Shown here: piece by piece, positions 6,181 through 11,263 of the stretch
Position numbering within the stretch: position 1 is the stretch's first letter
Layout of the letters: each line of letters opens with the position of its first letter
DNA from: CAG-791 sp002449595
Lineage (GTDB): Bacteria > Bacillota > Clostridia > Lachnospirales > Lachnospiraceae
Assembly (NCBI GenBank): GCA_946539855.1
Contig: CAMNHV010000054.1
Coordinates: forward strand, 1 to 11,263
DNA: 11,263 nucleotides
Direction of reading: 5' to 3'
Program-made: the position numbers and the translations under genes
The notes under the pieces: generated by a model
The model's input: only the letters and a program-made list of their open reading frames with translations
Database searches by the model: none
Told to the model about the DNA's origin: nothing

Positions 6181-6735
6181 ATGTCAGATCAGACGATCAT
6201 CGAGAACTGCTCACCGACGCTGGCGGGACTGAAAACAGGAAACCTGTTTTCGGTGGAATATGAGGACAGAAAGCGGGTGGAAGAGGATGTCCGCAGACTG
6301 AACCGACTGCTCGGAGATAAAGGGATCCGTGTGATCCCCGTTTCCTTTGGGAGGAAAAGGGCACTCATCTATTTCTATCGTCCGAGTAAACTGCGGAAGG
6401 ACATGGGTGACCGCGATGCGGCGCAGATCCTGAGAAAATGCGGCTATACGGACAGCGATCCGGACACCTGCGTTGTACGGCTCATCTCACGGCTGAAAGA
6501 ATGGCGGACATTTCCGCACGAGATCGGACTGTTCCTGGGATATCCGCCGGAAGATGTCCGCGGTTTCATGGAGCATAGGGACACAGGCTGCAAGTGTACC
6601 GGTTTCTGGCGGGTATACGGGGACCGGGAGGAGGCGGAAAAGAACTTTTCCAGGTACCGCAAATGCACCAGGATCTACAGTGAGCAGTGGAGACGGGGCA
6701 GGACGCTGGATCAGCTGGCAGTGAAGCTGCCTTGA
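6181..6735 (+). CDS. DUF3793 family protein
   Basis: 184 residues from ATG 6181. This start is preferred because GGAAGGA (6168-6174) precedes it; an in-frame ATG at 6133 lies inside the structured leader and lacks a ribosome binding site. Features I associate with DUF3793 are the N-terminal CSPTLAGLKTGNLF (10-23), HEIGLFLGYPPEDVRGFM (113-130), CKCTGFWRVYGD (137-148) and a Cys-containing YRKCTRIY (159-166). Six cysteines (10, 87, 97, 137, 139, 162) could bind a metal or form a redox site, but this is unproven. There is no signal peptide or membrane segment, so it should be cytosolic. The family has no established function that I know of, and it is recurrently found next to flavodoxins and iron-uptake genes in Clostridia. 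Here it shares an apparent metal-regulated transcript with the flavodoxin 124 bp downstream, which supports a role in iron-limited redox metabolism. Confidence 0.8.
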   Translation: MSDQTIIENCSPTLAGLKTGNLFSVEYEDRKRVEEDVRRLNRLLGDKGIRVIPVSFGRKRALIYFYRPSKLRKDMGDRDAAQILRKCGYTDSDPDTCVVRLISRLKEWRTFPHEIGLFLGYPPEDVRGFMEHRDTGCKCTGFWRVYGDREEAEKNFSRYRKCTRIYSEQWRRGRTLDQLAVKLP

Positions 6736-6859
6736 AAATGGTATCGAAACGCGGATGGCGCGGAAAGGACCGGCAGGGATCCGGCCGGACCATAATTGCG
6801 CCGGGAGCGGGCAGATATAGATGTACAGACCGGATTTTTACAGATAAAGGAGAAGAAGA

Positions 6860-7282
6860 ATGAGCAAAGTAGCAGTTGTGTACTGGAGCGGAACCGGCAA
6901 TACCGAGGCGATGGCGAACGCGGTCGCGGACGGCGCGAGAGGAAAAGGAGCGGACGTCACAGTGTATACGCCCGGTGAATTCAGTTCCGCGATGGTGGGT
7001 GATTTTGACGCGATCGCGTTCGGATGTCCGGCGATGGGAGCTGAAGTCCTGGAGGAGTCTGAGTTCGACCCGATGTTTACGGAAGTTGAAGGAAGCCTTT
7101 CCGGCAAAAAGATCGCGCTGTTCGGCTCGTGGGGCTGGGGCCAGGGCGCGTGGATGACGGACTGGGAAGGCCGGTGCCTCGCGGACGGCGCGGTGCTCGC
7201 CTGCGACAGCGTGACGTGCAACAATGCGCCGGACGCTGACGCGATCGCCGCCTGCGGCGCTTTGGGAGCAGCTCTCGCGTAA
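6860..7282 (+). CDS. Short-chain flavodoxin (clostridial type)
   Basis: 140 residues, typical for a short-chain flavodoxin, an FMN-binding low-potential electron carrier in the cytoplasm. The FMN phosphate loop is SGTGNTE (10-16). Two further FMN loops, CPAMGAEVLEESEFDP (56-71) and ALFGSWGWGQGAWM (86-99), align readily with Clostridium beijerinckii flavodoxin. There Met56-Gly57-Asp58 and Trp90 contact the flavin, and the counterparts here are M59-G60-A61 and W93. The Asp-to-Ala change at 61 is notable because that loop tunes the flavin potential. The ribosome binding site is AAGGAG (6845-6850), nine bases before ATG. The gene follows DUF3793 by 124 bp with no clear terminator between, so they probably share the promoter at 6005. 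A terminator follows at 7308. Flavodoxins typically replace ferredoxin when iron is scarce, in line with the putative iron-type operators upstream. Confidence 0.93.
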   Translation: MSKVAVVYWSGTGNTEAMANAVADGARGKGADVTVYTPGEFSSAMVGDFDAIAFGCPAMGAEVLEESEFDPMFTEVEGSLSGKKIALFGSWGWGQGAWMTDWEGRCLADGAVLACDSVTCNNAPDADAIAACGALGAALA

Positions 7283-7307
7283 GAGAAGAACGAGCGTAAT
7301 TCGGGAA

Positions 7308-7339
7308 GCCGCCGCGGAGATCGATACGCGGCGGCTTTT
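7308..7339 (+). terminator. Rho-independent terminator after flavodoxin
   Basis: GCCGCCGCG (7308-7316) and CGCGGCGGC (7327-7335) form a perfect 9-bp GC stem with a 10-base loop, followed by TTTT. It lies 26 bases after the flavodoxin stop and should end the DUF3793-flavodoxin transcript. Confidence 0.85.
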
Positions 7340-7423
7340 CTGCGGTGGCGGTATACGATACGCGGCAGCTTTTCCGCTATGGCGGGATACGATACACAGC
7401 AGCTTTTTTGCTGCTGACGGAGA
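7322..7423 (+). repeat. Three tandem copies of a 34-bp unit derived from the terminator
   Basis: Units start at 7322, 7356 and 7390, an exact 34-bp period, each opening with CGATAC and carrying a GC box followed by GCTTTT. Units 1 and 2 agree at 29 of 34 bases; units 2 and 3 at 24 of 34. Unit 1 includes the 3' arm and T-run of the terminator, so the array consists of repeated terminator tails. Unit 3 contains its own hairpin, CAGCAGC-TTTTTT-GCTGCTG (7397-7416). Confidence 0.7.
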
Positions 7424-7468
7424 ATAAAGAACCTGCGGTGTATCATTGTATACCACGATGCAATTCTC

Positions 7469-7497
7469 TTTACATCGTCGGAACGATTCAGTATAAT
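7469..7497 (+). promoter_or_regulatory. Sigma-70-type promoter of the TAXI-TRAP operon
   Basis: TTTACA (7469-7474) and a perfect TATAAT (7492-7497) are separated by 17 bp. Transcription would begin near 7504, about 54 bases before the ATG at 7558. It is one of the two best promoters in the window. Confidence 0.82.
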
Positions 7498-7557
7498 GCA
7501 TATTTATAGAACGCTTTGATACTGCAAAAACTTAAAGCATCAGAAAGGGAAAGCATT

Positions 7558-8616
7558 ATGAAGAAGAAACTGACAGCAATCCTCATGGCGGCGGCACTGG
7601 CTGCCGGTCTCATGGCATGCGGAACGGCGGCTCCCGCCCCTGCAGCAGCTCCTGCGGCGGAAGCAGAGAAGCCCGCGGAAGAGGCAGCGGAAGAAGCACC
7701 TGCCGAAGATAAAGCGGAATCTCCGTCCGCGAACCTGACGATGGGCACCGGCGGTGAGTCCGGCACCTATTATGCGTTCGGTGGCGTTCTGGCCAACTAT
7801 ATCGGACAGAAGACCAACGTGAAGATCAACGTCGTCTCCTCCGGCGGTTCCGCTGCAAACATCAGCGACATCGTCCTGAACAAGACCGTTGAGCTCGCTA
7901 CTGTCCAGTCGGACGTCATGACCTACGCCTACAACGGAACGAATTCCTTCGCGGAGAGCGGCGCGCTCAGCGATTTCCGCGTCCTCGGCGGCCTCTACGC
8001 TGAGACGGTCCAGCTCGTGACCTGCGATCCGAACCTCACATCCGTCTCCGACCTGAAGGGCAAGAATGTCTGCGTCGGCGACGTCGGCTCCGGCACTTAC
8101 TACAACACGATCGACGTTCTGGCGGCATATGACATGACGATCGACGATATCAAGCCCATTTACCAGTCCTTCGGCGATTCCGCCGAGAGCCTCAAGGACG
8201 GCAAGATCGACGCGGCATTCCTGTGCGCAGGTGCTCCGACGACCGCTGTCACGGATCTCGCGACTTCCAAGCCGGTCTATCTTGTCTCCATCGATGACGA
8301 GCACATGGAAAAGATCCTTGCGGACTGCCCTTGGTACGCTTCTCTGACGATCCCTGCAGGCACCTACAACGGATTTGACCAGGATACGACGACCATCACC
8401 GTCAAGGCGACACTGGTCTGCAGCGCTGATCTCGACGAGGATGTGGCTTACACGATCGTCTCCACGATCTATGAAGGCGCGGCTGACATCACCGAGCTGC
8501 ACGCAAAGGGCGCCGAGCTGTCTCTTGAGTTTGCGACCGATGGCATCGCAGTCCCGTTCCACGCAGGCGCTGCGAAGTATTTCGAGGAAAAGGGCGTCAC
8601 CGTCGCGACCGAGTGA
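7558..8616 (+). CDS. TAXI family TRAP transporter solute-binding lipoprotein
   Basis: 352 residues from ATG 7558, chosen because it starts a classic lipoprotein signal peptide (MKKK, hydrophobic 5-19, lipobox LMAC with C21) and has GAAAGGGA upstream. An upstream TTG at 7516 would spoil the signal. After C21 comes a low-complexity Ala/Pro/Glu linker (22-58) that tethers the domain to the outside of the membrane. The binding domain begins at LTMGTGGESGTYY (60-72) and includes VSSGGSAANI (93-102), LATVQSDV (113-120), VCVGDVGSGTYYN (171-183) and the hinge region around YQSF (202-205), all typical of the TAXI (NMT1-like) group. It captures a small organic anion and passes it to the fused permease encoded 216 bp downstream. 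The ligand is unknown; glutamate or other dicarboxylates are examples in the group. Confidence 0.93.
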   Translation: MKKKLTAILMAAALAAGLMACGTAAPAPAAAPAAEAEKPAEEAAEEAPAEDKAESPSANLTMGTGGESGTYYAFGGVLANYIGQKTNVKINVVSSGGSAANISDIVLNKTVELATVQSDVMTYAYNGTNSFAESGALSDFRVLGGLYAETVQLVTCDPNLTSVSDLKGKNVCVGDVGSGTYYNTIDVLAAYDMTIDDIKPIYQSFGDSAESLKDGKIDAAFLCAGAPTTAVTDLATSKPVYLVSIDDEHMEKILADCPWYASLTIPAGTYNGFDQDTTTITVKATLVCSADLDEDVAYTIVSTIYEGAADITELHAKGAELSLEFATDGIAVPFHAGAAKYFEEKGVTVATE

Positions 8617-8641
8617 TCTGACGGATGTCAGTTCCTTAAGG

Positions 8642-8653
8642 CCGGCGCGCCGG
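8642..8653. other. 12-bp GC palindrome after the binding-protein gene
   Basis: CCGGCGCGCCGG is a perfect palindrome, followed by the near-palindrome ACCGGTTCCGG. No T-run follows. It is probably part of the structured intergenic RNA between the binding protein and the permease; no specific role can be assigned. Confidence 0.25.
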
Positions 8654-8700
8654 ACCGGTTCCGGATGAGGCGGCCGTTACCTGCAAATGGATAATTATGA

Positions 8701-8728
8701 GGAGAGTGCTGCGACGGCAGCACTCTCC
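8701..8728 (+). other. Strong intergenic hairpin between TAXI binding protein and permease
   Basis: GGAGAGTGCTGC (8701-8712) pairs perfectly with GCAGCACTCTCC (8717-8728) around a four-base loop, a 12-bp stem. The bases after it (CTGTTGTAAAG) are not a T-run, so it is a weak terminator at most. Such stems between binding-protein and permease genes commonly stabilise the upstream mRNA or let only some polymerases continue, giving more binding protein than permease (inference). Confidence 0.65.
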
Positions 8729-8832
8729 CTGTTGTAAAGAAGACGCGGAGATGCATGCTGCGCTGGTTTCCCTGCACGGCGGCGTTCCGCAATAACAATG
8801 CTGCAGAAACTGTTCGATGTTAGGAGTAAGAA

Positions 8833-10785
8833 ATGACGTCAGAGAATAAGAACGTGATCCCCGACGCCGCAGAAGACGTGCAGGCCTCTGTCGATGAGGT
8901 CATGAAGAAATTTGACCGCGAATCCAATACAAGGATCTGGGAAGGAACACCCAGGCTCATCGTCTACGGGATCATGGCGGCCTTCTCCATCTTTGTCATC
9001 TATGTGACCCTGTTCGCGACCTGGCTGGATCTCATCCGGTATCCGAGCTTCGTCGGATGTATCCTGATCGTGGGATACCTGATGTTCCCGATGAGAAAAG
9101 GAACGCAGAAGGTCAACCACATCCCCTGGTATGACTGGATCATCATGATCGCGGGAAGCGCGTCCTTTTTCTATGTGGTGGCAAACGCGCAGAGCCTGAC
9201 CATCCGGCTGGGCACGATGAACGTGCATAAATATGAGATCGCGATCGGCATCGTCGGTATTCTGGCTGTCATCGAGTTGTGCCGGCGCTCGGTCGGTATC
9301 CCGATTCTGTGCGTCGCGAGCGCGTTCATCCTCTACGCCCTGTATTACTACTGCGTCCGCAAAAACCTGGGCTTTAACCGCGCGCTCACCCAGCTGACGA
9401 TCGGCCTGTTTTACCGTACGACCGGCATTCTCACGACGCCGATCCAGGTGTGCGCGAAGTTCATCGTCGTCTTCATCATTTTCGGGTCGTTCCTGGAGTG
9501 CACCGGCATCTCGGACTTCTTCATCCAGATGGCGAACTCCGTGGCGGGTGCTTCCTCCGGCGGTCCGGCCAAGGTCGCTGTCATTTCGTCCGCGCTCTGC
9601 GGCATGGTCTCCGGTTCTTCGGTCGGCAACACCGTCACGACCGGTTCCGTCACGATCCCCATGATGAAAAAGACCGGATACAAGCCCGAATTCGCCGGCG
9701 CTGTTGAAGCGGCTGCTTCCACAGGCGGACAGATCATGCCCCCGATCATGGGCGCCGCTGCCTTCCTCATGGCGGAATATGTCGGCGTTCCCTACTCGAA
9801 CATCATCGTCCGGGCGATCCTGCCTGCAGTCCTGTATTTCCTCGGGATCTTCATCTGTGTCCATCTGGAAGCGAAGCGCCTCGGTCTCAAGGGTATGAAG
9901 CGCGATGAGCTCCCGAAGATGAGCCATCTGATCACAAAGGTCTATCTCCTGATCCCGCTGATCCTTCTGGTCTATCTGGTCTCCAGCGGAAGAAACACGA
10001 TGGCGTTCGCGGCGGCGGTCTCCATTATCGCGGCTGTCGTGGTGAGCCTTTTCAACAAGGATGCGCGCATGACGCCCAAAATGTTCTTTGAGGCGCTGGC
10101 AAACGGCGCGAAAAGCTCGATCGGCGTGGCCGCGGCCTGTGCCATCGCGGGCATCATCGCCGGCTGCATCTCCATGACCGGCCTCGCATCGTCTCTGATC
10201 ACTGCAATCATCACGATCGCGCACGGTTCCAAGTTTATCGCCCTGTTCTTCACGATGCTCTGCTGCATCGTCCTCGGCATGGGCGTTCCGACTACCGCAA
10301 ACTACTGCATCATGGCGTCGACCTGCGCGCCGATCCTGATCCAGATTGGGATCCCTGCTATGGCGGCCCATTTCTTCGTGTTCTACTTCGGCATCGTTGC
10401 GGACATCACGCCTCCGGTCGCACTTGCGGCATACGCCGGTTCCGCGATCGCGAAGTCGAAGCCTATGAAGACCGCCCTGAACGCGACCAAACTTGCGATC
10501 GCGGCGTTCGTCGTTCCGTATGTCTTCGCGCTGAACCCCGCGATGCTCCTGATCGATACGAATGTGATCCAGGTCATCCAGGTCATTGTGACCTCTGTCG
10601 CCGGCATCATCGCGATAGCGGCAGGTCTCGAAGGCTATATCGAAGGCACGCTGATGCTGCCGCTCAGGGTCGTCATGATCGCCGCAGGTCTCGCGCTCCT
10701 TATCCCCGGCACGCTGACCGACATCGGCGGGATTGCCGTCGTTGCTCTGGTCGTCGCATTTCAGTATATGAGAAGAAAGAAATAA
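8833..10785 (+). CDS. TRAP transporter fused permease (4TM-12TM, DctQM type)
   Basis: 650 residues, very hydrophobic, with the small (DctQ-like) and large (DctM-like) TRAP membrane subunits in one chain, as is usual for TAXI systems. The first 40 residues are polar and cytoplasmic. The DctQ-like part has membrane segments near 42-66, 70-86, 102-118 and 136-175, with the ELCRRSVGIP motif at 148-157. The DctM-like part starts near 200 and carries the family signatures GMVSGSSVGNTVTTGSVTIP (257-276), EAAASTGGQIMPPIMG (292-307), GMGVPTTANY (482-491) and VADITPPVALAAYAGSAIA (522-540). These form the ion and substrate path for gradient-driven uptake of the solute delivered by the lipoprotein encoded upstream. 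The start ATG has TAGGAG at 8821-8826. A terminator follows at 10851. Confidence 0.95.
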   Translation: MTSENKNVIPDAAEDVQASVDEVMKKFDRESNTRIWEGTPRLIVYGIMAAFSIFVIYVTLFATWLDLIRYPSFVGCILIVGYLMFPMRKGTQKVNHIPWYDWIIMIAGSASFFYVVANAQSLTIRLGTMNVHKYEIAIGIVGILAVIELCRRSVGIPILCVASAFILYALYYYCVRKNLGFNRALTQLTIGLFYRTTGILTTPIQVCAKFIVVFIIFGSFLECTGISDFFIQMANSVAGASSGGPAKVAVISSALCGMVSGSSVGNTVTTGSVTIPMMKKTGYKPEFAGAVEAAASTGGQIMPPIMGAAAFLMAEYVGVPYSNIIVRAILPAVLYFLGIFICVHLEAKRLGLKGMKRDELPKMSHLITKVYLLIPLILLVYLVSSGRNTMAFAAAVSIIAAVVVSLFNKDARMTPKMFFEALANGAKSSIGVAAACAIAGIIAGCISMTGLASSLITAIITIAHGSKFIALFFTMLCCIVLGMGVPTTANYCIMASTCAPILIQIGIPAMAAHFFVFYFGIVADITPPVALAAYAGSAIAKSKPMKTALNATKLAIAAFVVPYVFALNPAMLLIDTNVIQVIQVIVTSVAGIIAIAAGLEGYIEGTLMLPLRVVMIAAGLALLIPGTLTDIGGIAVVALVVAFQYMRRKK

Positions 10786-10850
10786 GGTCTCAAAGCAGCG
10801 AGACGTGCTCCGCAGTTCTCCAAGAGATAATCGAGGACAAGTGAGATGCG

Positions 10851-10889
10851 AAAAAGCCCGAAAATTCAACGTTTCCGGGCTCTTTCTTT
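10851..10889. terminator. Terminator after the TRAP operon, usable from both strands
   Basis: AGCCCG (10855-10860) pairs with CGGGCT (10876-10881), with an extra AAA/TTT pairing inside after one mismatch, followed by CTTTCTTT on the + strand. Read on the - strand the stem is followed by TTTTT (10851-10855), a better tail. It lies about 70 bases after the permease stop and would end the TAXI-TRAP transcript. It could also stop a convergent transcript from the right. Confidence 0.7.
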
Positions 10890-11204
10890 GCTCAAATCCT
10901 TTTGAAAAAGTTTGACGCGCTTTCACCAAATTTGTCAGAAATTTTGTAGTTAATTCTGGGGCAACAGGGCTAAATGACCCCCTTGTAGTTGATTTTTGGG
11001 GCAACACGCTCGAAAATGGCAGAGAGAAAGAAGTGGCGTTTTCAGTAGTTAAAAGCCGCAAGTCTCAGACCGCTAAGAGCACCAGATTGGCTGTGAATTC
11101 ATGTTTTCCGCTGACTACGAAACTACTGATGGGATTTGACCAAATCTGATAGTTCTAAAGCAGAAGGAGAATACAGATTCAAGATTTGAAAGTAGACCAA
11201 AGAT
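10890..11204. other. AT-rich stretch without a recognisable gene
   Basis: About 315 bases of visibly AT-richer DNA than the GC-rich genes to the left. Every frame on both strands is broken by frequent stops, and no protein family is recognisable. It contains a direct repeat (10944-11006) and a 9-bp inverted repeat, TCAGTAGTT (11042-11050)/AACTACTGA (11121-11129), enclosing about 70 bases. I found no convincing promoter, although TTGACC at 11136-11141 resembles a -35 box. It could be the leader of the gene that may start at 11205, a small RNA, or a repetitive intergenic element. Confidence 0.5.
10944..11006 (+). repeat. Direct repeat pair TTGTAGTT...GGGGCAACA
   Basis: Copy 1 (10944-10966) and copy 2 (10983-11006) share TTGTAGTT, then a short T-rich stretch, then GGGGCAACA. 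They differ by two substitutions and one inserted base, with starts 39 bp apart. Between them are GGGCT and a run of CCCCC that could pair with the GGGG boxes. No coding function is visible. Confidence 0.6.
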
Positions 11205-11263
11205 ATGATTAATCATCATGATATTTCAAGAGACGCTTTTATGCTCCACGGGCCGCTTGCCCA
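11205..11263 (+). CDS. Possible start of a gene cut by the right edge
   Basis: From ATG 11205 the frame stays open to the window end, reading MINHHDISRDAFMLHGPLA, 19 complete codons. The segment FMLHGPLA looks protein-like and is vaguely familiar from the N-terminus of clostridial proteins related to the tocopherol-cyclase/AttH lipocalin-like group, but I cannot confirm this. There is no clear ribosome binding site (CCAAAGAT precedes the ATG), and the first 12 bases form a perfect palindrome ATGATTAATCAT. A stop at 11193 excludes an earlier start. Confidence 0.35.
   Translation, partial: MINHHDISRDAFMLHGPLA

Noticed and set aside
7322..7423. CRISPR-like array
   Set aside because: The units are contiguous 34-bp tandem repeats with no unique spacers, and there are no cas genes.
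7516..7557. Upstream TTG start for the TAXI binding protein
   Set aside because: It would put polar residues before the lipoprotein signal peptide. ATG 7558 has a ribosome binding site and gives a standard MKKK...LMAC signal.
10787..10804. GTCTC/GAGAC hairpin just after the permease as a terminator
   Set aside because: The stem is only 5 bp with no T-run; the clear terminator is at 10851-10889.
8839..11061. 740-codon open frame on the - strand
   Set aside because: It lies opposite the TRAP permease. The product is dominated by Asp/Arg/His, has no recognisable motif, and runs through the terminator region.

Overview
The window looks like chromosomal DNA from a GC-rich member of the Clostridia, most likely Lachnospiraceae-like. 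The reasons are a clostridial short-chain flavodoxin, a DUF3793 protein (a family I know mainly from anaerobic Firmicutes), a TAXI-type TRAP transporter with a lipoprotein binding subunit, and strong AGGAG-type ribosome binding sites. The taxonomic call is inference. All complete genes are on the + strand and their coding DNA is GC-rich. The first 60 bases and the last ~370 bases are clearly AT-richer.

Layout. (1) 1-151: a pair of 17-bp palindromic sites three helical turns apart, then an open frame that stops three bases before the first gene. (2) 152-3439: one continuous frame joining a P-loop sugar/nucleoside-kinase-like domain to a complete cytoplasmic GH2 glycosidase. A well-formed internal ribosome binding site lies exactly at the junction. 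(3) 3502-5280: an ABC-exporter half-transporter. (4) 5393-6001: a small class I SAM-dependent methyltransferase, preceded by a degenerate repeat that includes a copy of the exporter's 3' end. (5) 6005-7282: an apparently self-contained unit of a strong promoter, two metalloregulator-like operators, a structured leader, a DUF3793 protein and a clostridial flavodoxin. It closes with a terminator whose 3' half is repeated three times with an exact 34-bp period. (6) 7469-10785: a strong promoter, a TAXI binding lipoprotein and a fused TRAP permease, separated by a stable hairpin. (7) 10786-11263: a bidirectional-type terminator, an AT-rich non-coding stretch with direct repeats, and the possible first 19 codons of another gene at the right edge.

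Working together. The kinase-glycosidase frame suggests intracellular glycoside hydrolysis coupled to phosphorylation of a product (inference). The DUF3793-flavodoxin unit looks like an iron- or metal-responsive electron-transfer module in which flavodoxin substitutes for ferredoxin under iron limitation (known for flavodoxins; the operator assignment is inference). The TAXI-TRAP pair is an ion-gradient-driven uptake system for a small organic anion, substrate unknown. I see no CRISPR array, tRNA, rRNA, recognisable transposase or phage gene. The least ordinary items are the kinase-GH2 fusion with its internal start, the operator-rich leader of the flavodoxin unit, the 34-bp terminator repeats, and the repeat-bearing AT-rich right end.
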